A DNA stretch of 64,000 nucleotides from Klebsiella pneumoniae (GCA_945862315.1 CAMAXW010000019.1:1-64000); one strand, 5' to 3'; shown: positions 37,293 to 44,772, counted from the first letter of the stretch. Notes: generated by a model not told the origin, from the sequence alone. A program made the numbers and translations.

Positions 37293-37326
37293 AAGGCCGC
37301 ACGGGGGACCCGTGCGGCCTTTTTAT
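37293..37326 (+). terminator. Rho-independent terminator
   Basis: AAGGCCGCACGGG pairs with CCCGTGCGGCCTT around a GGA loop, followed by TTTATTT. It ends the choice-of-anchor transcript. Confidence 0.93.
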
Positions 37327-37353
37327 TTACAGCGCCGTGCTCAGGCGTCGTGC

Positions 37354-37490
37354 TCAGGCATCGTCGACCGGGAACAACAGCTGCACGTCGTTGCGGAAGC
37401 AGAAACCGGTATCGGCGGGCCGCACCCCGTCGGCCGTCTGCACCAACCACCCCCTGGCCTCTGCGGCCGCCAGCGACCCGTTCAGTACGG
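37354..37490 (-). pseudogene. HemW-like radical-SAM protein, C-terminal fragment
   Basis: The minus strand reads LNGSLAAAEARGWLVQTADG, VRPADTGFCFRNDVQLLFP, then stop. This resembles the last 45 residues of HemW/oxygen-independent coproporphyrinogen oxidase family proteins (LxxLEARGLL...LTxxGxxFLND). Everything upstream is lost near 37490-37530 where the 224-bp repeat begins. Confidence 0.5.
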
Positions 37491-37534
37491 CCCAAGGTAA
37501 TCCCGTGCTTCGGTGAACACGTGGCGCGTGAAGC

Positions 37535-37758
37535 CACCGCCATGTTCGGGTTCATTGTCGTGAGATTGACGCTCATTAGCACACCCGCAGGTGTCGCAAG
37601 TTTTTGATAAATGAATGCGTCTGGCCCGCTTCCCGGCCTTCGAACCAAGTGGTCGGCGGTTCGACGGACTCGCCATGCGAGTCCGGACACACGCAGTGCG
37701 CCCGGCAGGGGTGAGCAAACGCCCTAACGTTTGTGAATCCATCCTGCTGGGCGCGCCA
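37535..37758. repeat. 224-bp dispersed repeat with tRNA-Arg-like 3' half, copy 2
   Basis: It aligns without gaps with 42453-42676. The last 120 bp (37639-37758) also match the 3' part of the interrupted tRNA-Arg at 15743-15862, including the 72-nt insertion (37665-37736) and CCA. The 5' 104 bp are not tRNA-like and probably represent an island end. Together they form an att-type junction. Confidence 0.75.
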
Positions 37759-37766
37759 AAAATCTT

Positions 37767-37887
37767 TCAAAAAAAAAGCGCGCGCGTCATTGCGGCCGCA
37801 TTCTGCTTCAAGAAGAACAATGTGGGGATTTTGCGGCAGTTCTCTGCGCATACCTGGTTGGCGGCCTCCATGAGGTTCGCCAACTCA
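37767..37887 (-). pseudogene. Integrase C-terminal relic
   Basis: It encodes ELANLMEAANQVCAENCRKI, PTLFFLKQNAAAMTRALFF, parallel to the intact integrase C-terminus (ELAELLEAANRVCEGKSGKT, LVVLKQNAGSRAMSAL). It ends eight bases after the tRNA-like CCA, the same geometry as the intact gene at 15877. Confidence 0.8.
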
Positions 37888-37888
37888 G

Positions 37889-38024
37889 CCTGCGCGCGCG
37901 GCATTCGTGCATCCCTGCACAGCCGCCGCTCCTGCGCATCCTGCGCGCGTGGCATTCGTGCATCCCTGCACAGCCGCCGCTCCTGCGCATCCTGCGCGCA
38001 CGGCATTCGTGCATCCCTGCACAG
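37889..38024. repeat. Tandem 51-bp repeat array (2.7 units)
   Basis: Three units begin at 37889, 37940 and 37991, each with GGCATTCGTGCATCCCTGCA and CCGCCGCTCCTGCGCAT; the units differ at one or two bases. GTGCAT and ATGCAC-type symmetry gives each unit a small hairpin. The array joins integrase relic to IS91 tail relic. Confidence 0.85.
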
Positions 38025-38100
38025 CATCGCGAGCAGCGAAGATTCGGCCGTGTTCAAGAAAATGCTGGAACACCTCGGCCGGCAAGGGGCGGTCGATTGG
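38025..38100 (+). mobile_element. IS91-family 3'-end relic, short
   Basis: It reads SIASSEDSAVFKKMLEHLGR, matching the transposase stretch [18 protein letters not shown]. The rest of the tail has diverged. It joins the 51-bp repeat at the same point as the copy at 34796. Confidence 0.65.
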
Positions 38101-38354
38101 CCGAAGTGGCACCCTCTGGCGTCAGGGGACGCCGATCCCCATGGCCTCCGTGCGCCAGTCATCGGGATGACGATCCCGCCTGGCCCACTGGCTGCGAGAT
38201 TGGGTGTCCCGTTAGTCCGGGGCTGTCAGCATCTTGTCGCGTTGCCAGCGCCGTAGGCATGTGCAAGTCCGGCAAGCATGCCGAAACCGATGCCGAGCAG
38301 GAGCAACGAATTCATGTGGCGTAACGCCATGCTGCGCTCATCGTCGGGTGGGAC

Positions 38355-39170
38355 TTACGCCCGTGTCGCGACCACTTCCAGGTACTCTGCCTCGATGCGG
38401 GTTTCACCGTCACCCGCCTGATTGGAGGCGGACCAATGTGCCTCCAGATCCTTTGCGAGGGCCGCCTGCCCACTTTCGTCCAGGGCCGCGAACGCGCGGT
38501 TCGTCGGTCCGTAATAGGTCCTGAAAAACGCCACCACTTCCGCCGGTGGCAGCGGGTAGTGCACCGGATACAGCTGACGCTTCAGGCTCAGCGCCGATAG
38601 GCCGCTCGAGAAACGCTGGCGCACGGTCGCTTCGTCCCCCCACAGCACGGGCGATGGCATACCGGGCGGGGGGGGCACGTGAGCGCCGGTCAACTTGAAC
38701 ATTTGGCCGATGAATCCACTCGGCGTCCAGTTGCCCATGATCACGCGGCCACCGGGGCGACACACGCGCAACATCTCCGCTGCCACCCGTTCCGGGCGTG
38801 GTGCGAACATGGCGCCGATCAGACTGAAGACGAGGTCGAAGCTGCCATCCGGGTAGTTCAGCGCTTCCGCATCGCCTTCCTCGAAGTTGATCGACAGCCC
38901 GGCTTCCTTGGCACGACCCTGCGCCTGCTCGATAAGATTGGTCGCAATATCGACACCGGTCACTTGCGCCCCGAGACGTGCAGCGGGCAGTGAGAGCTGG
39001 CCCGCCCCGCAGGCCACATCCAGCACTTGCTGACCGGGCTGGATGTCCAGCGTGTCAAGGAACGCCAGTGCACCGGGTTCGAGGTACTTCGCGAAATGAC
39101 CGTAGTCGCCGGCCATCCACATCGATTTCAAACGAGCCTTCAGGGCATCCATGTCGGTGGACTGTGTCAC
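38355..39170 (-). CDS. Class I SAM-dependent methyltransferase (UbiE-like)
   Basis: A 271-residue methyltransferase: motif [21 protein letters not shown], acidic [29 protein letters not shown] and the motif III region [14 protein letters not shown]. It starts one base after the rhodanese gene stop, last in a three-gene leftward operon with a sterol desaturase-like protein. The substrate is unknown; a lipid is plausible from context. Confidence 0.88.
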   Translation of the reverse strand: MTQSTDMDALKARLKSMWMAGDYGHFAKYLEPGALAFLDTLDIQPGQQVLDVACGAGQLSLPAARLGAQVTGVDIATNLIEQAQGRAKEAGLSINFEEGDAEALNYPDGSFDLVFSLIGAMFAPRPERVAAEMLRVCRPGGRVIMGNWTPSGFIGQMFKLTGAHVPPPPGMPSPVLWGDEATVRQRFSSGLSALSLKRQLYPVHYPLPPAEVVAFFRTYYGPTNRAFAALDESGQAALAKDLEAHWSASNQAGDGETRIEAEYLEVVATRA

Positions 39171-39171
39171 G

Positions 39172-39651
39172 TTAGTTGCTCCGGGTGTCTTGGTTGTTAT
39201 TCAGTTCGTGGTCGTGAGAGGACCCCTGTTCGGTCGCCCAGCCGCGCTCCCGCCAGGCCGTCATACCGCCGCGCACCGCGTGGGCAGCGGTGAAGCCGTG
39301 CTCCGCCAGCAGGGCGACCGCCGCGGAGGACCGGCGATCCGTGCGGCAGACAATGGCGATGCGCTGGCCACGATCAGCCCCTAGTTCCGCGAGCCGCGAC
39401 GGCAGATCTTCCAGTGGCAGGTTGAACGCCCCCGTGATATGGCCCTGTTCGCCGTTGAAATCGGCTGGAGAACGCACGTCCAGGACGACGCCGGATCGGC
39501 TATCCACCTGCGCCTTCAGCTGCTCGATCGACAGCATGTCCGGCGCAGCGGTTTTCGCCTGGGCGCGACGCCGGACGAACCATACCGCCGCTACCGCGCA
39601 GGCAAGCGCGGTAGCCACCAACAGCGTCAGGAATTGATGTTCAGCGTTCAT
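39172..39651 (-). CDS. Membrane-anchored rhodanese-like protein
   Basis: A 159-residue protein with one N-terminal membrane helix ([20 protein letters not shown]) and a rhodanese domain ([20 protein letters not shown], active loop [16 protein letters not shown] with catalytic Cys). It would carry sulfane sulfur at the membrane. It overlaps the desaturase stop by 11 bp. Confidence 0.9.
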   Translation of the reverse strand: MNAEHQFLTLLVATALACAVAAVWFVRRRAQAKTAAPDMLSIEQLKAQVDSRSGVVLDVRSPADFNGEQGHITGAFNLPLEDLPSRLAELGADRGQRIAIVCRTDRRSSAAVALLAEHGFTAAHAVRGGMTAWRERGWATEQGSSHDHELNNNQDTRSN

Positions 39652-40507
39652 GTGTGGATTCCCCTGTCGTCCACTGGCGTCGATTAATGGCGTAGCGGGT
39701 AATCGCCCCCCTGAAGGGCAGCAACAGCATGCCCGGCAGCCAGGTCACTTCTCTGGCCTGTGTGTAGTCGCGGATACCGATGGTCATGCCGGTGTGGCCG
39801 CCGCGCGGTTGGGCTCGATAGGTGCCGAACAGGAAATCCCACCACGTCAAGTTGAAGCCGAAATTCGAATTCGTTTCGTCGTCCTCCACGGAATGGTGCA
39901 CGCGATGCATGTCTGGCGTCACCACGAAACAGCGCAGCACGCGATCCAGCGCGAGCGGCAGCCGTACGTTTCCGTGATTGAACGTCGACATGCAGTTAAG
40001 CACCCCTTCAAACACCATGACGGCCAGCATCGAGGGACCGATCACGATGATCGCGGTGAACTTGATCAACATCGACAGCACGATCTCGAGCGGATGGAAC
40101 CGCGCGCCAGTCGTCAGATCGTAATCGAGGTCCGCGTGGTGCACGCGATGCAGGCGCCACAGCGCCGGCACGGCGTGCACCATCACGTGCTGCAGCCAGA
40201 TCACGAAATCCAGCGCCACAATGGCAAGCAGACCTTCCACCCACGTCGGCAGCGCCACCAAGCTCAGGACACCCCAGCCGCGTGCGTCGGCGAACGCCGC
40301 GACGCCGATCGCACCGGTCGGGAACAGCAGGCGGACTATCGCCGTGTCCAGTGCGACCAGCGCCAGATTGTTGGTCCAGCGCACCGGCTTGGAGACAGTC
40401 AGTTGCCGCCGCGGCGCCAGCACCTCCCACCCCGCCACGACGAGCAGTACGGTGATGAAGGCCGCGGCGCGCAGTCCCGGTTCATGTTCGGCTAGCCATG
40501 GGCTCAT
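39641..40507 (-). CDS. Sterol desaturase / fatty acid hydroxylase family protein
   Basis: A 288-residue membrane di-iron oxygenase-type protein. Histidine clusters are WLQHVMVHAVPALWRLHRVH followed by H, and DMHRVHHSVEDDETNSNFGF, with four or five membrane helices between and before them. Family members hydroxylate or desaturate lipids. It is first in the leftward operon, 84 bp from the divergent ArsR-rhodanese gene across a shared operator candidate. Confidence 0.9.
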   Translation of the reverse strand: MSPWLAEHEPGLRAAAFITVLLVVAGWEVLAPRRQLTVSKPVRWTNNLALVALDTAIVRLLFPTGAIGVAAFADARGWGVLSLVALPTWVEGLLAIVALDFVIWLQHVMVHAVPALWRLHRVHHADLDYDLTTGARFHPLEIVLSMLIKFTAIIVIGPSMLAVMVFEGVLNCMSTFNHGNVRLPLALDRVLRCFVVTPDMHRVHHSVEDDETNSNFGFNLTWWDFLFGTYRAQPRGGHTGMTIGIRDYTQAREVTWLPGMLLLPFRGAITRYAINRRQWTTGESTHER

Positions 40508-40545
40508 GGAAGTCGCCTGTTTTACGTCTTGCTGAAATTAAGATT

Positions 40546-40565
40546 ATTCAATTGATTGATTGAAT
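40546..40565. promoter_or_regulatory. Inverted repeat operator between divergent desaturase and ArsR genes
   Basis: ATTCAATTGATTGATTGAAT is a perfect 7-bp-arm inverted repeat with a six-base spacer, in an AT-rich promoter region. ArsR repressors bind such 7-5/6-7 palindromes. It covers the upstream ATG at 40564, which argues for the later start of the regulator. Confidence 0.65.
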
Positions 40566-40590
40566 GACAGAGGGGAGGCACAGTACGCCC

Positions 40591-41262
40591 ATGGCAACCG
40601 GACCTAAGCAGACGCTGTTCGAGGAACTGGCGCGGATCGCCCAGGCCTTGGGGCACGCGCATCGGCTCGGCATCCTCGAGCAAGTCGCGCAGGGAGAGCG
40701 CACGGTCGAGGTGCTTGCGCTCGCGAATGGCCTTTCGGTCGCCAACGCATCGCAGCATCTGAAGCTGCTCCGCAGTGCCGGACTTGTGGCCTCGCGGCGC
40801 GATGGCAAATTCGTGCGCTACCGCATCGCGGATGATTCGATACTCGACCTGCTCGCCGCGCTACGGCAGACGGCGGAGCGCAACTCGGCGGAAGTCCGGC
40901 GCGTGCTGAACGAGTACTTCTGGCAGCGGGACAGCATGGAAGCCATTCCTCGCGTCGAACTACAGGCCCGCATCGAGCTCGGTCTGGTCACCGTGCTCGA
41001 CGTGCGGCCGCACGACGAATTCATGCTCGGCCACCTGCCCGGCTCGTTGAACGTGCCCCTCGATCAACTCGAAGCGCGGTTGTCGGAACTGGACCCCGCC
41101 CAAGAAATCGTCGCCTACTGCCGTGGCGCCTACTGCGTGCTGTCCTTCGACGCGATCGCCCGCCTGCGCGCGCTCGGCTTCAACGCGCGCCGCCTCGAGG
41201 ACGGCTATCCAGAGTGGCGCGCTGCAGGCCTACCCTGCGAGGTGTGCGACGCCCACGAGTGA
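40591..41262 (+). CDS. ArsR-type regulator fused to rhodanese domain
   Basis: A 223-residue fusion. Residues 1-95 are a winged helix (IAQALGHAHRLGILEQVAQG, LSVANASQHLKLLRSAGLVA); residues 110-215 are a rhodanese domain (VTVLDVRPHDEFMLGHLPGS, catalytic loop AYCRGAYCVLSFDA). This architecture senses reactive sulfur or redox state by Cys modification. It is divergent to a desaturase-rhodanese-methyltransferase operon and probably represses it through the inverted repeat at 40546. Confidence 0.9.
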   Translation: MATGPKQTLFEELARIAQALGHAHRLGILEQVAQGERTVEVLALANGLSVANASQHLKLLRSAGLVASRRDGKFVRYRIADDSILDLLAALRQTAERNSAEVRRVLNEYFWQRDSMEAIPRVELQARIELGLVTVLDVRPHDEFMLGHLPGSLNVPLDQLEARLSELDPAQEIVAYCRGAYCVLSFDAIARLRALGFNARRLEDGYPEWRAAGLPCEVCDAHE

Positions 41263-41282
41263 TGACGACGTGGCTGTGCCCG

Positions 41283-41375
41283 TGAAGGTATTTCCCCAAT
41301 CCAACCCCGCCACCACGCGGCTAACTGGCGAGAAGGATATGCCGCAGGCCAGTGCAAAACGGGAGACCTGACGTC
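41283..41375. repeat. REP/MITE-like element, copy A (left end missing)
   Basis: CCACCACGCGGCTAACTGGC and GTGCAAAACGGGAGACCTGA recur at 43290-43425 and 44798-44927. The right end is the inverted complement of the GGGGTCAGGTCTCC-type left end seen in the other copies. Confidence 0.65.
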
Positions 41376-41770
41376 TAAGCCCCATACGGAATGAAAAATG
41401 GGAGACCTGCCCCCTAAGACTCGCGCTAAGCCTGCGCCCTCTTGCCATCCCACCGGAAAGCGCAATGCAGGGGGAAGCATCCCCCTGCGCCCCAAAAAAA
41501 AACGCCCTCACACCCCAGTTGCACGCCCGTTTTAGCGAAATGAACGATGGGTGTCCCCGCATTAGCACAGGTCAACACGGTGCGCGACCGGCCGGTGTTG
41601 TCGTGGCACTTCATAGGGCGGTGGGTCGCGGATAAGTTCTTGCGGCGAAAGCGGTTAAAGGTTCTTGAACAGGTTCTTCAGGACTTCCCGCAATACGTTG
41701 TCCCCGGAGAAATCTACGGATGAAAATTGTGGGGATCTCTCAGACTCTGACCCCAAAATCTTGGCTCTAC
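41376..41770. other. Repeat-rich intergenic region with a possible gene tail
   Basis: It holds a perfect hairpin GCAGGGGG-AAGCAT-CCCCCTGC near 41466-41487 (similar at 43440). A plus-strand frame at 41580-41723 reads SWHFIGRWVADKFLRRKRLK, then VVPGEIYG and stop, which looks protein-like but has no recognised family. Confidence 0.35.
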
Positions 41771-42121
41771 CTACTCGTGAACAATCAGCGTGCTGCGCGT
41801 GATTTCAAGGTAGCGGCAGCTGCCAAATGCCTGCTCAATTGCTGGCATATTTCGGTGAAGCAAGCCCTCGAGTTCAACGTTGCCGATGTTCCCTGTTGCA
41901 ATGAGCAGCAGCGCCGGCTGACCGGTCAACATGAAGCTTTGAACGAAGTCACTGTCCTTGGTCACCACCATGCGGTCGTCGCATATCGCTCGCGCGATGA
42001 CATCGGAATCGGTCGTACGGTTCCCTAACGGCAAGTCCAGTGTGTGTAGGGCGTCATAGCCATGCTGCTTTAGCCAGTCGGCAAGCCGCCTCGGCAACTG
42101 CGCATCGATCAGGAATTTCAC
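41771..42121 (-). CDS. DUF5615 PIN-like toxin
   Basis: A 116-residue protein with the Mut7-C/DUF5615 PIN-like layout: [40 protein letters not shown] and [12 protein letters not shown], with the acidic residues expected for a nuclease site. It overlaps the DUF433 antitoxin gene (ATGA). Such pairs are VapBC-like toxin-antitoxin modules. Confidence 0.9.
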   Translation of the reverse strand: MKFLIDAQLPRRLADWLKQHGYDALHTLDLPLGNRTTDSDVIARAICDDRMVVTKDSDFVQSFMLTGQPALLLIATGNIGNVELEGLLHRNMPAIEQAFGSCRYLEITRSTLIVHE

Positions 42122-42342
42122 GCCGTAAGCGGTTCCGCTCGATTGACATGCGCGAGGCGGGCGGCATACGCCAGCGCGGCGAGGATATCCTCGCGCTCAA
42201 GATCTGGATAATCCGCGAGGATTTCTTCGATGGTCATGCCACCGGCCAGCCATTCTAGGACTGATTCGACCGGATAGCGCAGGCCACGAATGCAAGGCTT
42301 GCCATGGCAAATCAGGGGGTCGCTGGTGATACGGTTGATCAT
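42118..42342 (-). CDS. DUF433 antitoxin
   Basis: A 74-residue HTH protein: [58 protein letters not shown]. It is the regular antitoxin of DUF5615 toxins. ATG 42342 gives the family start MINRITSDP. Confidence 0.9.
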   Translation of the reverse strand: MINRITSDPLICHGKPCIRGLRYPVESVLEWLAGGMTIEEILADYPDLEREDILAALAYAARLAHVNRAEPLTA

Positions 42343-42452
42343 CGGTTTTATCCACGTATGACTGGGTCGGCCAAAGTATACGGGGCCTCGCGCAACTTCC
42401 ACACACTGGCGTCACCACAAAGCAAAACGGGTGTGCCCAAAAGTGTCTGTAG

Positions 42453-42676
42453 CACCGCCATGTTCGGGTTCATTTTCGTGTGATTGACGCTCATTAGCAC
42501 ACTGGCAGCTGTCGCAAGTTGTTGACAAATAGATACGTCTGGCCGGCTTCTCGGCCTTCGAACCAGGTGGTCGGAGGTTCGACGGACTCGCCATGCGAGT
42601 CCGGACACACGCAGTGCGCCCGGCAGGGGTGAGCAAACGCCCTAGCGTTTGTGAATCCATCCTGCTGGGCGCGCCA
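42453..42676. repeat. 224-bp dispersed repeat with tRNA-Arg-like 3' half, copy 3
   Basis: Ungapped match to 37535-37758. The tRNA-like part is 42557-42676, with the 72-nt insertion at 42583-42654 and CCA at 42674-42676. With copy 2 it forms direct repeats around a 4.7-kb cargo. Confidence 0.75.
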
Positions 42677-42698
42677 AAAATCTTGCGAAAAACCGCAC

Positions 42699-42776
42699 GC
42701 GTCATTGTGGCCGCATACTGCTTCAACCAGACCCTCGGTGGGAATTTTGCGGCGGTTTTCCCCACGCACCTCGCCA
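42699..42776 (-). pseudogene. Integrase C-terminal relic, short
   Basis: It reads GKTAAKFPPRVWLKQYAATM, then TRAVF, matching the C-terminal LKQNAxxMTRA end of the integrase relic at 37767. It fuses in frame to the remnant of a ParE-type toxin. Confidence 0.6.
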
Positions 42777-42779
42777 TAG

Positions 42780-42932
42780 CGTGGCGAACCCGTTGCGGGT
42801 TTTGCTCAATGTGTATCAAGGCCGTTTCGACCTCGTCCAAGAAGCCTAATGCGGCGTCGGCTTCATTCAGATAGACGAAAAGGCGTTTTCAATATCGGTT
42901 TCGGCAATGCGCCGCAGGGCGCGGGGCTGCAT
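42780..42932 (-). pseudogene. ParE-type toxin remnant with frameshift
   Basis: It starts MQPRALRRIAETDIENAF, then after a one-base frameshift near 42875 continues VYLNEADAALGFLDEVETAL, IHIEQNPQ before joining the integrase relic. This is the N-terminal half of a RelE/ParE toxin. The start lies 8 bp after the full-length antitoxin stop. Confidence 0.6.
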
Positions 42933-42940
42933 GCCTCACT

Positions 42941-43201
42941 TTACGGCGGGTGGCTCGCGGCGCGATGTTGTTCGGCGCGGGCTACCAGTTCAGCCTTGAA
43001 TTCGCCCCACTCCCGACCGGGCGGCGACGCCAGCCCTTAGGCTACCAATGCGCGAAGGGTGTCCTTTGCCGCTGCTATTTCATCCTTGCACACGAGGTCG
43101 CGCAGGTATTCGCTGTGCGAACCGTAGCCGCGAGCCTTCACCCGCTGGTCCACAAACACTTTCATGCTGTCGGGCAGGGATATGTTTATCGTGGTAGTCA
43201 T
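42941..43201 (-). pseudogene. ParD-like antitoxin with in-frame stop
   Basis: It reads MTTTINISLPDSMKVFVDQR, GYGSHSEYLRDLVCKDEI, LRALVA, then TAA (43037-43039), and continues in the same frame GLASPPGREWGEFKAELVAR to a second stop at 42941. The full-length frame has the expected ParD length of about 86, so the internal stop truncates the toxin-binding arm. The RHH domain alone could still bind DNA. Confidence 0.7.
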
Positions 43202-43289
43202 GCTGGCACCCTGGCATCGATGGCAAAAACTGCCAACGGCCCCGTTTTTTTGCTGCCATCTTCGGTTCGAAGACGCCGTTCAAACGCAT

Positions 43290-43425
43290 GGGGTCAGGTC
43301 TCTTATTTCCCATTTTGCAGACCATCACGAGGCATTCCCACTATCCAAACCCGCCACGACGCGGCTAACTGGCAAGGAGGACACGCCGAAGGTCAGTGCA
43401 AAACGGGATTCCTTACTCCATTGAC
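43290..43425. repeat. REP/MITE-like element, copy B
   Basis: The left end GGGGTCAGGTCTCTTATTTC, centre CGACGCGGCTAACTGGCAAG and right end GTGCAAAACGGGATTCC give about 20-bp imperfect terminal inverted repeats. It belongs to the same family as 44798-44927. Confidence 0.65.
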
Positions 43426-43492
43426 CTAGGCAGCGCAATGCCGGGGGAAGCATCCCCCTGCACCCCCTCAAAAAAGCGCCAAATGACCCAAA

Positions 43493-44149
43493 TTACCCAA
43501 TGACCGCGCCAACCCGGTGCCGGCTTCGCTTAACACCTGCCCAACCCAACAACCCCGCCCCTAGCAACGCTAACGTCCCCGGCGCGGGCACCGGATTGCC
43601 GCCGACATCGCCGGAGCGAACAGCCCAAGCAAACAAATTGTTGGACTTGAAGCCGCCGGCGCTCTGGAAACCGTTGGCGAAGCCGAAGCCCCACGCGAGG
43701 AGGAGTTCAGACTCGACGCCGGACCAATAGAGGCTGGACTGGATGTTCTGGAAAAGGTCGTAATTCGTGGCGTTGCTGTGGGTGATGGTGATAGAACTCC
43801 CGTCCGTGCCGCCCAGCACGTTGTAAAACATATTCCCCATCTCGCTCGTCGTCTGGTTGTAGCCGTATGTCACCATCTGCCCACCCGGGAGACGCCAGTC
43901 ATCCACACCGCCAATGCTCAGACCGTCGGCCCAAGCCATCGCCGTGGACCAATTCATCTGACCATCACCGTCATAACCCGACGTCTGCGCATAATTCGCA
44001 TCCCGCAGCCACGTCAACTGCGCTACGTCGTCGTACACCGCCTGGTTATTCAAGCGATAAGACAGCGTCGCTTGCGCACCGCTCGCCGCTAATAAACTCA
44101 CCGCGCTCAGCGCCATCGCCGCGAGGGTCTTCATCCTGCCTGTCGTCAT
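43493..44149 (-). CDS. DUF1566-like secreted protein with PEP-CTERM sorting signal
   Basis: A 218-residue exported protein: signal peptide (MKTLAAMALSAVSLLAASGA, ending AQA), a body with TWLRDANYAQTSGYDGDGQM and DDWRLPGG (Lcl/DUF1566-like), and a C-terminal PVPAPGTLALLGAGLLGWAG followed by KRSR, a classical PEP-CTERM signal processed by exosortase. ATG 44149 is used; ATG 44134 is an alternative. A sigma-54-type promoter lies 90 bp upstream. It is probably anchored in the outer surface or extracellular polymer matrix. Confidence 0.88.
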   Translation of the reverse strand: MTTGRMKTLAAMALSAVSLLAASGAQATLSYRLNNQAVYDDVAQLTWLRDANYAQTSGYDGDGQMNWSTAMAWADGLSIGGVDDWRLPGGQMVTYGYNQTTSEMGNMFYNVLGGTDGSSITITHSNATNYDLFQNIQSSLYWSGVESELLLAWGFGFANGFQSAGGFKSNNLFAWAVRSGDVGGNPVPAPGTLALLGAGLLGWAGVKRSRHRVGAVIG

Positions 44150-44239
44150 GATTGCAATGTCCTTGTCGTTAAAAAACCCAATTGATGAGGGTTGGTAATC
44201 TCGTTCAAAAAATGCTTTTTGAACTCGCAATTTCAGCTC

Positions 44240-44254
44240 GCAAAACGCATGCCA
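44240..44254 (-). promoter_or_regulatory. Sigma-54 (-24/-12) promoter
   Basis: The minus strand reads TGGCATGCGTTTTGC: GG at -24 and GC at -12 separated by exactly ten bases, one base off the TGGCACG-N4-TTGC consensus. The predicted transcript start is about 80 bp upstream of the PEP-CTERM gene. Confidence 0.7.
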
Positions 44255-44327
44255 CTATTTTGAAAACCACAAAGTTATTTTAAAACAATCAGTTAACTTT
44301 TTGGCCCTCGCGCGAAAACCGCCATTT

Positions 44328-44344
44328 TGTAAAGTTTTCTGACA
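44328..44344. promoter_or_regulatory. 17-bp motif, copy 1 (candidate enhancer-binding site)
   Basis: TGTAAAGTTTTCTGACA, an imperfect dyad (TGT...ACA), about 100 bp upstream of the sigma-54 transcript start. Identical copies lie at 44540 and 44756. Confidence 0.65.
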
Positions 44345-44539
44345 AAAGGCCTTTTTGGACTGTTTTTTTGTTTTTCGAGGCCTCGCGACAGGCCTTAAAA
44401 AAGCTTGATGACAGGCTGGAGTAGTGCGGATAAATTTTTATTATGTTTTCTATATAAAAATTCATAAAATAATTAGCATTAGAAATAATTATCGTGTCTA
44501 CCGGTGGCGAGCCACAGTCGCCAGCCTCAGCGGCAAAAA

Positions 44540-44556
44540 TGTAAAGTTTTCTGACA
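44540..44556. promoter_or_regulatory. 17-bp motif, copy 2
   Basis: Identical TGTAAAGTTTTCTGACA, 212 bp from copy 1, followed by CCCCCTTTTTTACCCCC-like sequence as in copy 3. Confidence 0.65.
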
Positions 44557-44755
44557 ACCCCCTTTTTTACCCCCTCTAAAACGACCAAAAACGTCCTCAC
44601 ACCCCGTTGCACGCCCGCGCAAACGGGCCTTAGACAGGCTTTATTGGGTGCTGCAGCAGCGCCAATTTTTTATTATTCTTCTATAACAAGGCATTAAAAC
44701 TAATTACTCCTTAAGCCGGTGGCTAGCCACCGGCCTCAGCCTGCGCGCCAAAAAG

Positions 44756-44772
44756 TGTAAAGTTTTCTGACA
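44756..44772. promoter_or_regulatory. 17-bp motif, copy 3
   Basis: Identical TGTAAAGTTTTCTGACA, 216 bp from copy 2. Confidence 0.65.

Noticed and set aside
37889-38024. Tandem 51-bp repeats considered as a CRISPR array
   Set aside because: Units are contiguous without unique spacers and no cas gene is nearby.
37907-38170. Repetitive Cys/His peptide (HPCTAAAPAHPAR units) on the plus strand
   Set aside because: It is only the translation of the 51-bp tandem DNA repeat; all three frames on both strands are open because the unit is a multiple of three and GC-rich.
44328-44772. 17-bp motif with spacing of about 214 bp considered as iterons of a replication origin
   Set aside because: Three copies spaced over 200 bp with no initiator gene nearby; upstream position relative to a sigma-54 promoter fits enhancer sites better.
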